64,000 nt of DNA from Bacillus_AB infantis_C (GCF_050107595.1 NZ_JBNILH010000002.1:62001-126000), one strand, 5' to 3'. Positions 44,301 to 53,482 are shown, counted from the stretch's first letter. The notes: generated by a model from the letters alone, not told the origin. Made by a program: numbers and translations.

Positions 44301-44336
44301 AAAGGGCGAGACACTTCAGGTGCTCACCCTTTTTTA
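44301..44336 (+). terminator. Intrinsic terminator of the app operon
   Basis: AAGGGCGAGACAC / GTGCTCACCCTT (two mismatches, 5-base loop) then TTTTTT. A weaker hairpin with a T run (AAAGATCC / GGGTCTTT) follows at about 44349-44373. Confidence 0.8.
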
Positions 44337-44438
44337 ATGCAGGCAGTTAAAGATCCTTTGGGGTCTTTTTTCTTTTGGGCGTATGATTTAACCCTCTCTA
44401 TCATATATATGTTAAAAAACAAGGAAGCAGGAGTATAT

Positions 44439-44474
44439 ATGGGACAAGCAAAAAGGATTCCAGCTGCCCAATGA
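44439..44474 (+). CDS. Possible 11-codon leader peptide overlapping the next gene
   Basis: ATG at 44439 is preceded by AAGGAAGCAGGAG and opens MGQAKRIPAAQ, whose TGA stop overlaps the ATG of the following membrane-protein gene (ATGA). The good ribosome site and the overlap suggest translational coupling, but such a short frame may be chance. Confidence 0.4.
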   Translation: MGQAKRIPAAQ

Positions 44475-44683
44475 TCTTCAGACTGTTTATTTTTATCACT
44501 GGCTTTGGACTGGCTGTAGCAGGCGGGATCAGCACGGTGGCTTATTTAAATCTCTTAATTGCGGGGCATGGATTGAGTGACTATTTTTCATACATTTTAA
44601 AAAGGCCTGAGTGCGGCCTGCTCCCTGCAGGGATTGTCATTATTACAGTGGCCATATACTTTCCGCAGGGAACAGAAGAGTAA
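44471..44683 (+). CDS. Small two-segment membrane protein
   Basis: A 70-residue protein with hydrophobic segments at about residues 3-30 and 50-65, joined by a polar loop with KRPECGLLP. I recall similar small proteins beside yjbA in other Bacillus genomes, but I know no function. It lacks a strong ribosome site of its own (AAAAGGATT lies 11-19 bases before the ATG, inside the leader frame), so translation may depend on the 11-codon frame at 44439. Confidence 0.65.
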   Translation: MIFRLFIFITGFGLAVAGGISTVAYLNLLIAGHGLSDYFSYILKRPECGLLPAGIVIITVAIYFPQGTEE

Positions 44684-44765
44684 ACTGCTGCACACGGAGG
44701 AATAAATTGACTATTTCCTGTTCATACTGAGTGACAAATAGTTACTTGAAGTGAGGGGTTGTAAG

Positions 44766-45512
44766 ATGTTGTATCTTCATGATGTATGGGTGAACTGGTT
44801 TGAAGGGGAAGAGAACGGATATAATGTATGCCATTTCCATGAATGGAGAAAAGATGACAGTGTGGAATTGCTTGATCAGGTCCCATTGTTAAAGGTAGAG
44901 CCGCTTCTTTTCAACTACATAGAAAACGACTTATCAGAACTGCCGCAACAGCTGCTGAACGACATCTACCAAAAAGCGTATTTGCGAAAAAATCATGAGC
45001 GGACCCAGCTTGATTACTGTTTTGTCGTCTCCGACGGTTCAGGCATATTGGCTGTTGATACGATCAGCTATAATATACCAATCCGCAAAAGCCGGCTAAT
45101 TCCGAGGCAGGAGCAGCTTGCTTACGAAATGCTTGATAATCAGGAAACAATCCGCTATGCATTCAATGACCAATCTTGTTTAAAGGATTTTCACATTCTG
45201 TCGCCAGCCCCGGAAATGATGAACGGCCTCACCAGAAAAGAAAGGCAGCTGAAGCAGCTTCTCTTTATGGCTCTTGATCAGCTTCATTCATCTGGGAATA
45301 CAGCCGAAATCCGTTATTGGTATACAGAATGGAATCCGGAGAAATATACTGTAATCCAGCAGCTGGAATTTGAACAAGCCTGGAAGTCGCTGTATGAGGA
45401 AACGAAACTGGGATGGTCAGGAAAACATGAAGCTTTTTGCGAGAATATCATCAAAGGGCAGCCATTCTTTGAAAAATTGTGGGAAATGGAGCATGGCTCG
45501 AAAGTGAATTAA
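44766..45512 (+). CDS. yjbA: YjbA-family protein (DUF3603)
   Basis: A 248-residue soluble protein (MLYLHDVWVNWFEGEENGYN at the start) of the YjbA/DUF3603 family, function unknown. No signal or membrane segment. GAGGGG 8 bases before the ATG at 44766 selects it over a start five codons earlier. Position between app and trpS matches B. subtilis. Confidence 0.9.
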   Translation: MLYLHDVWVNWFEGEENGYNVCHFHEWRKDDSVELLDQVPLLKVEPLLFNYIENDLSELPQQLLNDIYQKAYLRKNHERTQLDYCFVVSDGSGILAVDTISYNIPIRKSRLIPRQEQLAYEMLDNQETIRYAFNDQSCLKDFHILSPAPEMMNGLTRKERQLKQLLFMALDQLHSSGNTAEIRYWYTEWNPEKYTVIQQLEFEQAWKSLYEETKLGWSGKHEAFCENIIKGQPFFEKLWEMEHGSKVN

Positions 45513-45602
45513 TATGCATGGTAAATAATTTGCAAAACTAAGTTGTTGGAAAAAGACATACTTTATCTTTACTGTATAAAGAACAACTAAAGATTGAAAA
45601 CC

Positions 45603-45798
45603 CTGTTGATTGGAGTGCAAGGCACGTAGACTCCTCATAAAATGCATGCGCATTTTCTTCGTGCGATGTTAAATTCGAAGAAGAGGATTCAACGTCCTGC
45701 GGGAAATAGCGGAAGAGTTGAGACCCCGCAGCCGCTTGCGGTGAGGAGGCTCAACTCCGCCCCGCGGAAAGCGAAGTGCCTGGAACGGAAATTAACAG
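45603..45798. repeat. Intergenic REP-like element with internal insert
   Basis: The ends pair with each other (CTGTTGATT with AATTAACAG). Inside, AAGGCAC pairs with GTGCCT, and GAGTTGAG with CTCAACTC around a GC-rich core. It resembles a dispersed Bacillaceae repeat. About 65 bases (roughly 45632-45696, including ATGCATGCGCAT) interrupt the usual run from ACTCC to TCCTGCGGG. No gene. Confidence 0.75.
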
Positions 45799-45862
45799 CC
45801 CCATTTAAAGACCTGATTTATGGGGAGGGGGATTTTAAAACCATGCCCTCTTTGGTTTAATG

Positions 45863-45893
45863 AAAAAAGGAGCTGATCACAGCTCCCTTTTTT
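45863..45893. terminator. Terminator of trpS
   Basis: GGAGCTG / CAGCTCC with a 4-base loop and A6/T6 runs on either side. It begins 3 bases past the trpS stop on the minus strand. Confidence 0.92.
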
Positions 45894-45895
45894 CA

Positions 45896-46885
45896 TTATC
45901 GGCGTTTTCTGCCGAGCCCCATGGCATTTTCCATTTTGGCCAGCATTTTATTGGCAGTGTATTGTGCTTTTTCGGCTCCTTTATCCAGGATTTCATCCAG
46001 CTCGCTTGATTCCATAAGCTGTGTGTATTTTTCCTGGATTGGAACGATTGTGTCGACAACCACTTTTGCAAGATCGCCTTTAAAGTCTCCGTAGCCTTTT
46101 CCTTCATACTGCTCCTCGATATCTTCTATAGTCCTCCCGGAAAGGATGGAGTAGATAGATAAGAGATTGGAAACACCAGGCTTATTTTCTTTATCGAACT
46201 TAACAATCCCTTCAGAATCCGTAACAGCGCTTTTGATTTTTTTCTCAATCTGCTTTGGATCATCTAGCAAAGAGATGAAAGACTTCTTATTAGAGTCAGA
46301 TTTACTCATCTTCTTAGTCGGATCCTGTAGGGACATAACTCTTGCTCCCACTTTTGCGATCCGCACTTCCGGGATTGTAAAGATGTCATTATATTTCTTG
46401 TTGAATCTCTCTGCCAAATCCCTTGTAAGCTCCAAATGCTGCTTCTGATCTTCCCCTACAGGAACCAGGTCTGTTTTATATAGAAGAATGTCGGCAGCCA
46501 TAAGCGGCGGATAAGTCAGAAGGCCGGAAGATACTGCTTCTTTTCCATGGGACTTATCTTTGAACTGAGTCATCCTCTCGAGCTCACCGATATAGGAAAC
46601 GCACTGCATCATCCATCCCGCCTGTGCATGGGCAGCGACTTCAGACTGGATGAAAAGTGTTGCTTTCTCAGGGTCGATCCCGACAGCAAGATAGAGGGCA
46701 GCAAGGCTCCTGATATTTTTGCGGAGCTCCATCCGGTCCTGTTGGACAGTGATGGCATGCTGATCGACAATGCAGAAATAGCAGTTATATTCGTTTTGCA
46801 ATTCAACGAATTGCTTCATGGCACCGATATAATTCCCAAGTGTAAGAGTGCCGCTCGGCTGGATGCCGGAAAAAATGGTTTTCAT
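45896..46885 (-). CDS. trpS: Tryptophanyl-tRNA synthetase TrpS
   Basis: A 329-residue class I synthetase. The HIGH-equivalent is in GIQPSGTLTLGNYIGA near 7-22, and KKMSKSD lies near 192. DQHAITV near 42 is conserved in TrpRS. It charges tRNA-Trp. Expression is controlled by the T-box leader upstream, with a Trp specifier codon. Confidence 0.97.
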   Translation of the reverse strand: MKTIFSGIQPSGTLTLGNYIGAMKQFVELQNEYNCYFCIVDQHAITVQQDRMELRKNIRSLAALYLAVGIDPEKATLFIQSEVAAHAQAGWMMQCVSYIGELERMTQFKDKSHGKEAVSSGLLTYPPLMAADILLYKTDLVPVGEDQKQHLELTRDLAERFNKKYNDIFTIPEVRIAKVGARVMSLQDPTKKMSKSDSNKKSFISLLDDPKQIEKKIKSAVTDSEGIVKFDKENKPGVSNLLSIYSILSGRTIEDIEEQYEGKGYGDFKGDLAKVVVDTIVPIQEKYTQLMESSELDEILDKGAEKAQYTANKMLAKMENAMGLGRKRR

Positions 46886-46959
46886 ATATATTCCTCCTTG
46901 GATGTATCAGCAGACAAAAAAATGAGCTGCAAAAATGGCATTAACTCCGCAAAGAACGT

Positions 46960-47249
46960 AAAAAGACCATTCGTCCCCCTGTAAAAATAGGGACGAATGG
47001 TCCGCGGTGCCACCCTAAGTGCCTCGGCTGAGGCCTCTTATCCCCGGCTTGCATGCAGGCCGGGCTCCCCATAACGCGGGATACGCCGGATGCTAATAGG
47101 CAGAATGAAGCAGCCTTTCGCAGCCGGAGCTCTAAAGTCCATTCGATTTGCCGGGATGTTTGTTTTCACCAGCCACAAACTCTCTGTAATCCCTGAGCAA
47201 ATGTACTACTCTTTGTCATTGCTTTATCATCAACAGTATTGGTTTTATA
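46960..47249 (-). promoter_or_regulatory. Trp-specific T-box riboswitch of trpS
   Basis: The minus strand carries the T-box core AGGGTGGCACCGCGG (47001-47015), then a terminator hairpin ACCATTCGTCCC / GGGACGAATGGT with a U run (about 46969-47002). Upstream, the specifier loop reads GAATGGACTTT, giving the tryptophan codon TGG at 47139-47141. The AGAGA-like segment (ACAGAGAGTTTGTGG) is also present. Uncharged tRNA-Trp would stabilise the antiterminator. Confidence 0.95.
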
Positions 47250-47255
47250 CTTTAA

Positions 47256-47283
47256 AATATACCAAAACTGAAGAAAAAATCAA
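47256..47283 (-). promoter_or_regulatory. Probable trpS promoter
   Basis: On the minus strand TTGATT (47278-47283), a 16-base spacer and TATATT (47256-47261), placing the start a few bases before the T-box stem I. Confidence 0.65.
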
Positions 47284-47438
47284 GGGAATTCGAAATCTCC
47301 CGCCTGGAAATGGTCTCAGCAAAAAAGAAAATTGTGGTAATAGTCAAGGTCCAAATGACCTTCATTCAAAGAGCAATTAAGAAAAATTTCAAAAAAATTA
47401 AAACTAGCAAACTCTTGATTTAAAAGTATTTTTTCGAC

Positions 47439-47507
47439 AATTTTCTCAATATACCCTACATTGAAAAATAAATGCCTCTTGCAAACAAGTTTTAAAATAC
47501 ATATAAT
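47439..47507 (+). promoter_or_regulatory. opp promoter with upstream CodY-like box
   Basis: TTGCAA (47479-47484), 17-base spacer, perfect TATAAT (47502-47507). AATTTTCTCAATATA (47439-47453) matches the CodY consensus with three mismatches; a weaker one (AATTGTCAGAATAGA, 47638-47652, four mismatches) lies in the leader. The predicted leader before oppA is about 320 bases. Confidence 0.6.
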
Positions 47508-47833
47508 AAACGTAACAAATGATTCTTTACGAATTTGTAACATTCTTGCATATAGTTCTGAAAACCTATGGATGAAGAGATTGGTAGTAAGTTTATAGCT
47601 TACAAAATTTTGGCTTATCCTTTTGATTTTTCTCTCGAATTGTCAGAATAGAGGATAATCTTTGTCTTTTGAGTTATAATCTTACTATTTTTTGCTGCGC
47701 GGATAATCAGTTTATTTTTACACTTAATTTACTGACTATTTGAGCAATATTTCCAAGGCGGACAAATGTTTATGCAAGCGTGAACAGATTCCTGCAAAAG
47801 GCATTTGTGGAAATTATATAGGGGGGTAACACC
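47508..47833 (+). other. Long A/T-rich leader region upstream of oppA
   Basis: No open frame with a credible ribosome site and no strong hairpin is visible in these 326 bases. It ends with GGGGGG just before the GTG start of oppA. It may bind regulators (CodY, ScoC) or carry another promoter. Confidence 0.6.
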
Positions 47834-49471
47834 GTGAACAAAAGATTATCGATCTTTTTTAGTATGTTGCTTGTTCTAAGCATGTTCCTTGCTGCGTGCA
47901 GCGGCGGCGACAAAGACAGCGGCAGCAGCAGCGACGGCGACGGAGGAAAAGACGTACCTCAGGACTTAGCGGTTAACATTAACTCTGAACCGCCTTCACT
48001 TCACCCGGGCCTTGCAAAGGATGCGACTTCCGGTACTGTTCTTCGCCAGACTTTCGAAGGTTTGACACGCATCAATCCAGATGGAAAGCCTGAAGAAGCT
48101 GCAGCAGAAAAAATTGAAGTTTCAGAAGACCAGAAGGTTTATACTTACACTTTAAGGGATGCTCAGTGGACAAATGGAGATCCTGTAACTGCTGAAGATT
48201 TTGAGTATGCTTGGAAATGGGCTCTGGACCCTGCAAACCAGTCTGAGTACGCTTACCAGCTTTACTACATCGCTGGTGGCCAGGCAGCCAATGAAGGCAC
48301 TGGTTCCCTTGATGACGTTGGTGTCGAAGCAGTAGACGAAAAGACACTTAAGGTTACTCTTGAAAATCCTACTCCATTTTTCAATGAATTGACTGCATTC
48401 TATACGTACCTGCCAATCAACAGCAAGGTTGCACAAGCAAACCCTGACTGGGCAAATGATGCAGGCGACGATTACACTTCAAACGGTCCTTTCAAAATGA
48501 CTGAATGGTCACACAGTGACAAGATCGTTCTTGAAAAGAATGACACTTACTGGGATAAAGACACTGTAAAGCTTAATTCTATCGAAATGATCATGGTAAA
48601 TGATCCAAACACTGAATTGTCTATGCTTGACAACGGCGAGCTTGACTGGGCTGGAGCACCGACTGGAGCACTTCCGACTGATGCTATGCAAGCCCTTAAA
48701 GATGAAGACCGCCTTGTAACACAGCCTATCGCTGGTGTTTACAACTATAAATTCAACACAACTGCAGAACCTTTCAACAACGTGAATATCCGTAAGGCAT
48801 TCACATATGCAATCAACCGTCAGGAGCTTATCGACAACATCCTTCAGGGTGAACAGCTTCCAGCGATGGCTATCGTTCCGCCGTCAATGTTCGCTGAAAA
48901 TGAAGAAGGCTATTTTGCTGACAATGATGTAGAAAAAGCTAAAGAATTCTTGCAAAAAGGTCTTGAAGAGCTTGGCTACAAGGATGCTTCTGAGCTTCCT
49001 GCAGTAACTCTTTCTTATAACACGTCTGAAGCGCACCAAAAGATTGCTCAGGCAATCCAGGATATGTGGAAGCAAAATCTAGGCGTTGAAGTAACTCTTG
49101 ATAACTCTGAGTGGGCTGTATACCTTGATAAGGTTCATGCTCTTGACTACCAGGTAGCTCGTATGGGCTGGCTTGGAGATTTCAACGATGCAATCAACTT
49201 CCTTGAGCTTTACCGTGATGCTGATGGCGGTAACAACGATACTGGATGGGAAAGCAAAGAATTCCAGGATCTGTTAGCTAAATCTGCAACAGAAGCTGAT
49301 CCAGAAGCGCGCCAACAGCTGCTGAAAGATGCAGAAGCAATCTTCATGGAAGACATGCCTGTAGCTCCGATCTACTTCTACACAAACAACTGGGTTCAGG
49401 ACGAAAGCCTTAAAGGCGTAGCTGTTTCCGGACTTGGCGACGTTCAATACAAATGGGCGTACTTTGAATAA
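47834..49471 (+). CDS. oppA: Oligopeptide-binding lipoprotein OppA
   Basis: A 545-residue SBP family 5 lipoprotein starting at GTG with a GGGGGG site. The lipobox is LAACSGG (cysteine near 22), followed by a Gly/Ser/Asp-rich linker, then the binding fold (INSEPPSLHPGLAKDATSG near 50, WTNGDPVTAEDFEYAWKWAL near 112, RKAFTYAINRQELIDNI near 320). It captures peptides for OppBCDF. A hairpin after it may raise its mRNA level over the rest of the operon. Confidence 0.96.
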   Translation: MNKRLSIFFSMLLVLSMFLAACSGGDKDSGSSSDGDGGKDVPQDLAVNINSEPPSLHPGLAKDATSGTVLRQTFEGLTRINPDGKPEEAAAEKIEVSEDQKVYTYTLRDAQWTNGDPVTAEDFEYAWKWALDPANQSEYAYQLYYIAGGQAANEGTGSLDDVGVEAVDEKTLKVTLENPTPFFNELTAFYTYLPINSKVAQANPDWANDAGDDYTSNGPFKMTEWSHSDKIVLEKNDTYWDKDTVKLNSIEMIMVNDPNTELSMLDNGELDWAGAPTGALPTDAMQALKDEDRLVTQPIAGVYNYKFNTTAEPFNNVNIRKAFTYAINRQELIDNILQGEQLPAMAIVPPSMFAENEEGYFADNDVEKAKEFLQKGLEELGYKDASELPAVTLSYNTSEAHQKIAQAIQDMWKQNLGVEVTLDNSEWAVYLDKVHALDYQVARMGWLGDFNDAINFLELYRDADGGNNDTGWESKEFQDLLAKSATEADPEARQQLLKDAEAIFMEDMPVAPIYFYTNNWVQDESLKGVAVSGLGDVQYKWAYFE

Positions 49472-49502
49472 GAATAGCTAATAATAATAGCTGTCTAAAC
49501 GA

Positions 49503-49541
49503 GAGGTATATGGGGTTTTTCCCCCATATACCTTCGTTTCT
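49503..49541 (+). terminator. Hairpin between oppA and oppB (partial terminator or mRNA stabiliser)
   Basis: AGGTATATGGGG / CCCCATATACCT, an 11-12-bp stem with a T-rich loop, then TCGTTTC. The weak T tail suggests read-through; such hairpins let the binding protein be made in excess. Confidence 0.75.
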
Positions 49542-49576
49542 GAATAGAGCAGAAATAAAATTGGAGGTGTTTGACA

Positions 49577-50512
49577 ATGGCGAAATATATTGGAAAACGC
49601 TTAATCTATATGATTGTCTCGCTGTGGCTTATCATCACAGCAACGTTTTTCTTTATGCGCATTGCACCAGGGAATCCATTTACATCAGAGAAAAAACTGC
49701 CTCCCGAAATTGAAGCTAACCTGAATGCCCACTACGGGCTTGATCAGCCATGGTATGTTCAATATGGGGAGTATTTACTAAGAATTTTGAAATGGGATTT
49801 CGGCCCGTCTTTCAAGTATAAGAGCCAGACAGTCAATGACTTGATCAGTGAAGGTTTTCCTGTATCTCTTATGCTCGGTATTGAAGCGATCCTGATCGCT
49901 GTATCAATCGGTGTTATTTTAGGAGTCATTGCTGCACTTAAGCACAACAAGTGGCAGGACTACACTGCGATGATCGTGGCTGTTATGGGAATTTCGGTTC
50001 CGTCCTTCATCATGGCAACATTCCTTCAATATTTCCTTGCCATTAAGCTTGGCGTCTTCCCTGTAGCAAGATGGGAATCCTTTATGCACACTATATTGCC
50101 TGCATTAGCACTGGCAGCTTCGCCAATGGCATTTATTGCCCGCTTGACTCGTTCTTCCATGCTTGAAGTACTGGCGAATGATTATATCAAAACGGCTAAA
50201 TCAAAAGGTTTAAGCCAGGGTGTCATTACCATAAAGCATACTATCAGAAATGCAATGCTTCCTGTTGTTTCATATATGGGCCCTCTATCAGCAGGGATCA
50301 TTACAGGAAGTTTCGTAATCGAGAAAATCTTTGGTATTCCTGGGCTTGGCTCCCACTTTGTTTTAAGCATCGCAAACCGAGATTATACCGTTATTATGGG
50401 AGTTACCGTATTCTACAGTGTTATTCTGTTAGTGTCTATTCTCCTTGTCGACATTGCGTACGGACTCATTGACCCGCGCATCAAACTTGCAGGCGGGAAG
50501 AAAGGAGAGTAA
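49577..50512 (+). CDS. oppB: Oligopeptide ABC permease OppB
   Basis: A 311-residue permease with six membrane segments (first at about 8-30). The EAA loop is DYIKTAKSKGLSQGVITIKH near 204 and the protein ends DPRIKLAGGKKGE. ATG at 49577 with GGAGGTG 8 bases upstream is preferred to the TTG two codons earlier. oppC starts 3 bases after its stop. Confidence 0.95.
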   Translation: MAKYIGKRLIYMIVSLWLIITATFFFMRIAPGNPFTSEKKLPPEIEANLNAHYGLDQPWYVQYGEYLLRILKWDFGPSFKYKSQTVNDLISEGFPVSLMLGIEAILIAVSIGVILGVIAALKHNKWQDYTAMIVAVMGISVPSFIMATFLQYFLAIKLGVFPVARWESFMHTILPALALAASPMAFIARLTRSSMLEVLANDYIKTAKSKGLSQGVITIKHTIRNAMLPVVSYMGPLSAGIITGSFVIEKIFGIPGLGSHFVLSIANRDYTVIMGVTVFYSVILLVSILLVDIAYGLIDPRIKLAGGKKGE

Positions 50513-50515
50513 ATT

Positions 50516-51433
50516 ATGGGACAGTTATCAAAAGATAAATTCAGAGTTGTTGGCACACAAGAAAATGATGCTGAAAAAATCAGTAAACCAAGCCTGTCGT
50601 TCTGGAAAGATGTTACACTTAGATTCCGAAAAAACAAGCTTGCCATGTTCGGGATTGTGCTTTTGGCCATCCTTGTATTTATGGCAATCTTTGGACCATA
50701 TATGACTCCATACGATTATGCATCAAATGATCTTGGCAATAAAAATCAATCGCCATCATCTGAGCACTGGTTCGGAACAGATGATCTGGGACGCGATGTA
50801 TTTGCCCGTACATGGGAAGGTGCACGAATCTCCCTGTTCATCGGTTTGGCAGCTGCTTTAATTGATCTTTTCATTGGCGTCCTATGGGGCGGCATCGCCG
50901 GATACAAAGGCGGGCGCACCGATGAATATATGATGCGTGCAGCAGATGTCCTTTATGGGATTCCTTACTTGCTGCTTGTTATCCTTCTTATGGTTGTATT
51001 AGGACAGAGTGTCGGCACGATGATCCTAGCCATGACCATTACCGGATGGATCAATATGTCCCGTATAGTTCGTGGACAAGTCCTGTCACTCAAGAATCAG
51101 GAATATGTTCTCGCTTCACGCACTTTGGGAGCAAATGTATCGCGCATCATGTTCAAGCACCTAATCCCGAATACAATGGGACCTATTCTGGTAACCATGA
51201 CACTTACAGTGCCATCGGCAATCTTTACTGAAGCATTCCTTAGCTATCTGGGACTTGGTTTGACACCGCCTGTAGCGAGCTGGGGAACCATGGCAAATGA
51301 CGGCCTTCCGGCACTTAGATATTATCCTTGGCGCTTGTTCTTCCCGGCAACGTTTATCTGCTTGACCATCTTTGCATTTAACGTAATCGGCGACGGACTT
51401 CGTGATGCGCTAGATCCGCGACTACGCAAATAA
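50516..51433 (+). CDS. oppC: Oligopeptide ABC permease OppC
   Basis: A 305-residue permease. A polar N-terminus (about 1-35), first membrane segment at about 45-65, GTDDLGRDVFARTWEGARIS near 91, EAA loop EYVLASRTLGANVSRIMFKH near 197, DPRLRK at the end. GAAAGGAG precedes the ATG. It forms the translocation channel with OppB. Confidence 0.95.
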   Translation: MGQLSKDKFRVVGTQENDAEKISKPSLSFWKDVTLRFRKNKLAMFGIVLLAILVFMAIFGPYMTPYDYASNDLGNKNQSPSSEHWFGTDDLGRDVFARTWEGARISLFIGLAAALIDLFIGVLWGGIAGYKGGRTDEYMMRAADVLYGIPYLLLVILLMVVLGQSVGTMILAMTITGWINMSRIVRGQVLSLKNQEYVLASRTLGANVSRIMFKHLIPNTMGPILVTMTLTVPSAIFTEAFLSYLGLGLTPPVASWGTMANDGLPALRYYPWRLFFPATFICLTIFAFNVIGDGLRDALDPRLRK

Positions 51434-51445
51434 GGAGTGAGATAA

Positions 51446-52513
51446 ATGGAAAAATTACTCGAAGTAAAAGATTTAAGAGTCTCATTCCAGACTTATGGAG
51501 GAGAGGTCCAGGCTGTCCGCGGCGTGTCCTTTGACCTTCATAAAGGTGAGACCCTCGCGATTGTCGGCGAGTCCGGTTCAGGTAAAAGTGTTACCTCTCA
51601 GACAATCATGAAACTGATTCCAATGCCGCCTGGCAGAATAGCTGGAGGACAAATCCTTCTTAATGGCGACGATATTGTTCCAAAATCAGAAAAGGAAATG
51701 GAAAAGATCCGCGGTAAAGAAATCAGCATGATCTTCCAGGATCCAATGACTTCCCTGAATCCGACGATGAAAATCGGCCGCCAGATTATGGAGGTGCTGA
51801 TCAAGCACCAGAATATGTCATCTTCCGCTGCTAAGGAGAGGGCAACAGAACTTCTGCGCCTTGTTGGAATTCCTATGCCGGAGAAGCGTGTAAACCAATA
51901 TCCACACGAATTCTCAGGCGGTATGAGGCAGCGTGCTATGATTGCCATTGCACTCGCGGCGAGTCCAAAGCTCTTGATTGCCGATGAACCTACAACAGCA
52001 CTAGATGTAACAATCCAGGCTCAAATCCTTGATTTAATGAAGGATCTTCAGAGCAAGATGGATACTTCTATTATCTTCATTACCCATGACCTTGGCGTAG
52101 TTGCCAATGTAGCTGACCGTGTTGCTGTTATGTATGCCGGCCAGATTGTAGAAATGGGAACAGTTGATGAAATATTCTATGATCCGCGCCATCCATATAC
52201 TTGGGGACTTCTGGCTTCCATGCCTAGTCTTGAAAATGATGGAAAGACTGAACTAACAGCTATACCTGGAACTCCTCCTGATTTGACAAATCCTCCAGCT
52301 GGAGATGCATTTGCAGCGAGGAACCAGTTTGCAATGGCCATAGATTTTGAAGAAGAACCGCCAATGTATCAAATCTCTGAAACGCACTTTGCAAAAACAT
52401 GGCTGCTTCACCCGGATGCACCGGAAGTAGAACCGCCTGAAGCTGTCAAGCGCAGGATCCGCAAGCTCTCTTCCACATTCGATAAGCCCGTTTTAGTGAA
52501 GGAGGGCAAATAA
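51446..52513 (+). CDS. oppD: Oligopeptide ABC transporter ATPase OppD
   Basis: A 355-residue ATPase. Walker A GESGSGKS near 43, FQDPMTSLNP near 101, signature FSGGMRQRAMIAIAL near 153, Walker B LLIADEPTTALDVT near 174. The C-terminal extension (about 255-355) follows the oligopeptide pattern, though the usual cysteine cluster is replaced (AFAARNQFAMA), so no Fe-S site is expected. Confidence 0.95.
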   Translation: MEKLLEVKDLRVSFQTYGGEVQAVRGVSFDLHKGETLAIVGESGSGKSVTSQTIMKLIPMPPGRIAGGQILLNGDDIVPKSEKEMEKIRGKEISMIFQDPMTSLNPTMKIGRQIMEVLIKHQNMSSSAAKERATELLRLVGIPMPEKRVNQYPHEFSGGMRQRAMIAIALAASPKLLIADEPTTALDVTIQAQILDLMKDLQSKMDTSIIFITHDLGVVANVADRVAVMYAGQIVEMGTVDEIFYDPRHPYTWGLLASMPSLENDGKTELTAIPGTPPDLTNPPAGDAFAARNQFAMAIDFEEEPPMYQISETHFAKTWLLHPDAPEVEPPEAVKRRIRKLSSTFDKPVLVKEGK

Positions 52514-52514
52514 A

Positions 52515-53450
52515 ATGGCTGAAAAATTAATTGAAATTAAGAACCTCAAGCAGCACTTTAATGTCGGCCGCCCTAATATGGTAAGAGCAGTAGACGGCAT
52601 TACATTTGATATCTATAAAGGTGAAACGCTCGGCCTTGTAGGCGAGTCAGGCTGCGGTAAGTCGACGACTGGGAGAACAATCATCAGACTGTACGATGCT
52701 ACAGATGGACAAGTCCTTTTTGAAGGCGAGAATGTCCACGGAAGGAAATCTGCTAAAGAGCTGAAGAAGTTCAACCGCAAAATGCAGATGATTTTCCAGG
52801 ATCCATACGCTTCCCTGAATCCAAGGATGACTGTAGCTGACATCATCGCTGAAGGGATTGACATCCATGGGCTTGCAGCAAGCAAGAAAGAACGGATGGA
52901 AAGAGTCTATGAACTTCTTGAAACAGTCGGCTTGAACAAAGAGCACGCTAACCGTTACCCGCATGAGTTCTCAGGCGGACAGCGCCAGCGTATCGGGATT
53001 GCCCGAGCTCTTGCCGTAGAGCCTGAATTCATTATTGCTGATGAGCCTATTTCAGCTCTTGATGTTTCCATCCAAGCACAGGTAGTAAACCTGATGAAGC
53101 AATTGCAGCGTGATAAAGGGCTGACATATCTTTTTATTGCCCATGACCTTTCCATGGTTAAATATATCAGTGACAGAATTGGGGTTATGTACTTCGGCAA
53201 GCTGGTAGAAATCGCTCCAGCTGATGATCTGTACAACAACCCGCTGCATCCATACACACAGTCCCTCCTTTCCGCCATTCCGCTTCCGGACCCGGAAACA
53301 GAGAGGACAAGAAAGCGTACAACCTATGATCCTGCTGTTCACGGCTACTCTGACAGCGATCAACTGGAAATGCGTGAAATTACACCAGGCCATTATGTTT
53401 ACTGCTCTGAAAAGGAAGCTCTCCAATATAAGGCGCAATACAAAAAATAA
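52515..53450 (+). CDS. oppF: Oligopeptide ABC transporter ATPase OppF
   Basis: A 311-residue ATPase paired with OppD. Walker A GESGCGKST near 44, FQDPYASLNPRM near 95, signature FSGGQRQRIGIARAL near 151, Walker B FIIADEPISALDVS near 173. It starts one base after the oppD stop. The terminator after it closes the operon. Confidence 0.95.
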   Translation: MAEKLIEIKNLKQHFNVGRPNMVRAVDGITFDIYKGETLGLVGESGCGKSTTGRTIIRLYDATDGQVLFEGENVHGRKSAKELKKFNRKMQMIFQDPYASLNPRMTVADIIAEGIDIHGLAASKKERMERVYELLETVGLNKEHANRYPHEFSGGQRQRIGIARALAVEPEFIIADEPISALDVSIQAQVVNLMKQLQRDKGLTYLFIAHDLSMVKYISDRIGVMYFGKLVEIAPADDLYNNPLHPYTQSLLSAIPLPDPETERTRKRTTYDPAVHGYSDSDQLEMREITPGHYVYCSEKEALQYKAQYKK

Positions 53451-53451
53451 C

Positions 53452-53482
53452 AAAAGACGATCTCATTCCGAGATCGTCTTTT
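53452..53482 (+). terminator. Intrinsic terminator of the opp operon
   Basis: AAAAGACGATCTC / GAGATCGTCTTTT, 13-bp perfect stem with a 5-base loop; near-symmetrical. Confidence 0.92.

Noticed and set aside
45642..45860. 72-codon frame between yjbA and trpS
   Set aside because: It lies inside the REP-like element and has no ribosome site.
47090..47380. 96-codon plus-strand frame opposite the trpS leader
   Set aside because: It overlaps the T-box riboswitch and the trpS promoter on the other strand.
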